This document shows, piece after piece, positions 63,654-64,000 of a stretch of DNA of 64,000 bases (position 1 is its first letter; every line of letters starts with the position of its first letter). A model generated the notes under the pieces. The model made no database searches. It was not told where the DNA came from and saw nothing but the letters and a program-made list of their open reading frames with translations. The position numbers and the translations under genes were made by a program. Source of the stretch: Helicobacter labetoulli (GTDB lineage Bacteria; Campylobacterota; Campylobacteria; Campylobacterales; Helicobacteraceae). The stretch spans positions 83,858 through 147,857 of the forward strand of contig NZ_QXJF01000002.1 in the NCBI RefSeq assembly GCF_003670275.1. The letters are read 5' to 3'.

Positions 63654-63743
63654 TTTGTCATTTTGAACTTAAGCGAAAAGGCTTTTTTAGAATCTTTTAG
63701 ATTCTAAATTGTGAGAATCCTCGCTAAAGGCTCTAATGACAAA
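63654..63743. repeat. imperfect palindromic element, MITE/REP-like
   Basis: Outer arms TTTGTCATT (63654-63662) and AATGACAAA (63735-63743) are perfect complements, and pairing continues loosely inward (AAGCGA with TCGCT). In the centre TTAGAATCT-TTT-AGATTCTAA (63687-63707) is a perfect nine-base stem. No coding content. The shape is that of a small non-autonomous mobile element or folded repeat. Confidence 0.6.
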
Positions 63744-63789
63744 GATTACAAAATCACAATACAAAGTAGGCTATTAGCCCAAATGTGTG

Positions 63790-64000
63790 CTATACGCCTA
63801 GAATCATTAATTGCTGGTTGATTTTGTTGAGATTGTCTTTTTTAATCCCTTGCCATACAAAATACAAATCTGCCAACGCCCAAAAAATGCCGATAAAAAT
63901 AAAAATGGATAGAAACTTTAAGATTCCAAGTCCAATATCGCCTTTGTAGAATCTATCTATGCCAAGAGCACCAAAGAAAAGCCCCAAAATAAGCCCAATT
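63790..64000 (-). CDS. second TM2 domain protein, 5' end outside the window
   Basis: Only the C-terminal 69 or so residues are inside the window. They match the TM2 protein at 62544 except for one residue near the end (LMILGV instead of LMMLGV). The gene continues beyond base 64000 on the minus strand. The near identity at DNA level points to a recent duplication. Confidence 0.85.
   Translation of the reverse strand, partial: IGLILGLFFGALGIDRFYKGDIGLGILKFLSIFIFIGIFWALADLYFVWQGIKKDNLNKINQQLMILGV

Larger units (their letters stand above)
63339..63789. other. 451-base intergenic region with repeats and no recognisable gene
   Basis: It holds a likely promoter zone for the leftward genes, a C10 tract (63524-63533), a short open frame of about 32 codons from 63602 that I do not believe is a gene, and a 90-base imperfect palindrome at 63654-63743. 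The codon-like stretches contain frequent stops. A remnant of a lost gene is possible. Confidence 0.6.

Noticed and set aside
63602..63700. 32-codon open frame in the right-hand gap
   Set aside because: It runs into the palindromic element, has no ribosome site or recognisable sequence, and is better explained as part of the repeat.
1..64000. tRNA, rRNA and CRISPR arrays
   Set aside because: I looked in all gaps for TPsiC-like GTTCRAATC segments with acceptor stems and for evenly spaced direct repeats and found none that I could support.

Overview
The window is chromosomal DNA of a flagellated member of the Campylobacterota, most probably an enterohepatic Helicobacter. I infer this from gene content and order. 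Several blocks have the order I know from Helicobacter pylori: minC-lpxC-tsaB-thrB-ylxR-infB, rpoN-lptB-tsaE-dnaX-TRIC, petA-petB-petC, hemH next to a thioredoxin-like gene and a fused ccsBA, and bamA-mqnC-M16. The DNA is AT-rich, most intergenic gaps are short, and I see no rRNA, tRNA, CRISPR array or transposase gene.

Layout. 1-7.4 kb (+): M23 peptidase (5' end outside the window), minC, lpxC, tsaB, thrB, ylxR, infB, then an outer-membrane barrel protein. 7.4-14.2 kb (-): a glycosyltransferase broken at a G tract, bcp, lpxK, nadE, an ABC-2 permease and glyS. 14.3-17 kb (+): a lytic-transglycosylase-like protein and asnB carrying an in-frame G12 tract. 17-25 kb (-): tsf, rpsB, a broken methyltransferase, rpoN, lptB, tsaE, dnaX and a TRIC-type channel. 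25.2-26.9 kb (+): flgG and a second, doubly broken methyltransferase. 27-33 kb (-): an MBOAT/SGNH O-acetylation cluster, a frameshifted GNAT gene, a DedA protein and a LolD-like ATPase. 33-38 kb: yceI (+) and the cytochrome bc1 operon (-). 37-45.7 kb (-): a second SGNH-like/MBOAT pair with the MBOAT switched off, a malic enzyme, uppS, a hexapeptide acyltransferase, a fused methylase-specificity protein and flgF. 45.9-52.5 kb (-): an AsmA-like protein, ccsBA, a thioredoxin lipoprotein and hemH. 52.6-59.4 kb (+): a membrane protein, rsmE, tyrA, bamA, mqnC and a non-catalytic M16 protein. 59.7-64 kb (-): a Gfo/Idh oxidoreductase, a NavAb-like voltage-gated channel, and small envelope proteins including a duplicated TM2 gene cut by the window edge.

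Themes. Housekeeping genes for envelope assembly (lpxC, lpxK, lptB, bamA, uppS), translation, respiration (bc1, cytochrome c maturation, menaquinone by the futalosine route) and flagella are interleaved with surface-modification genes. Five of these contain G or C tracts of 10-14 bases inside the coding frame. As read, asnB is in frame; the glycosyltransferase, two methyltransferases and one MBOAT acyltransferase are out of frame. A sixth tract is intergenic.

The most intriguing signal is not a gene. The 7-mer AGAWTCT (AGATTCT/AGAATCT) is strongly over-represented throughout and repeatedly occurs as inverted pairs just after genes, where the pairs make terminator-like hairpins. This is the arrangement known for DNA-uptake sequences in Neisseria and Pasteurellaceae. 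Two palindromic inserts, one of them in frame inside a protein gene, are also worth attention.
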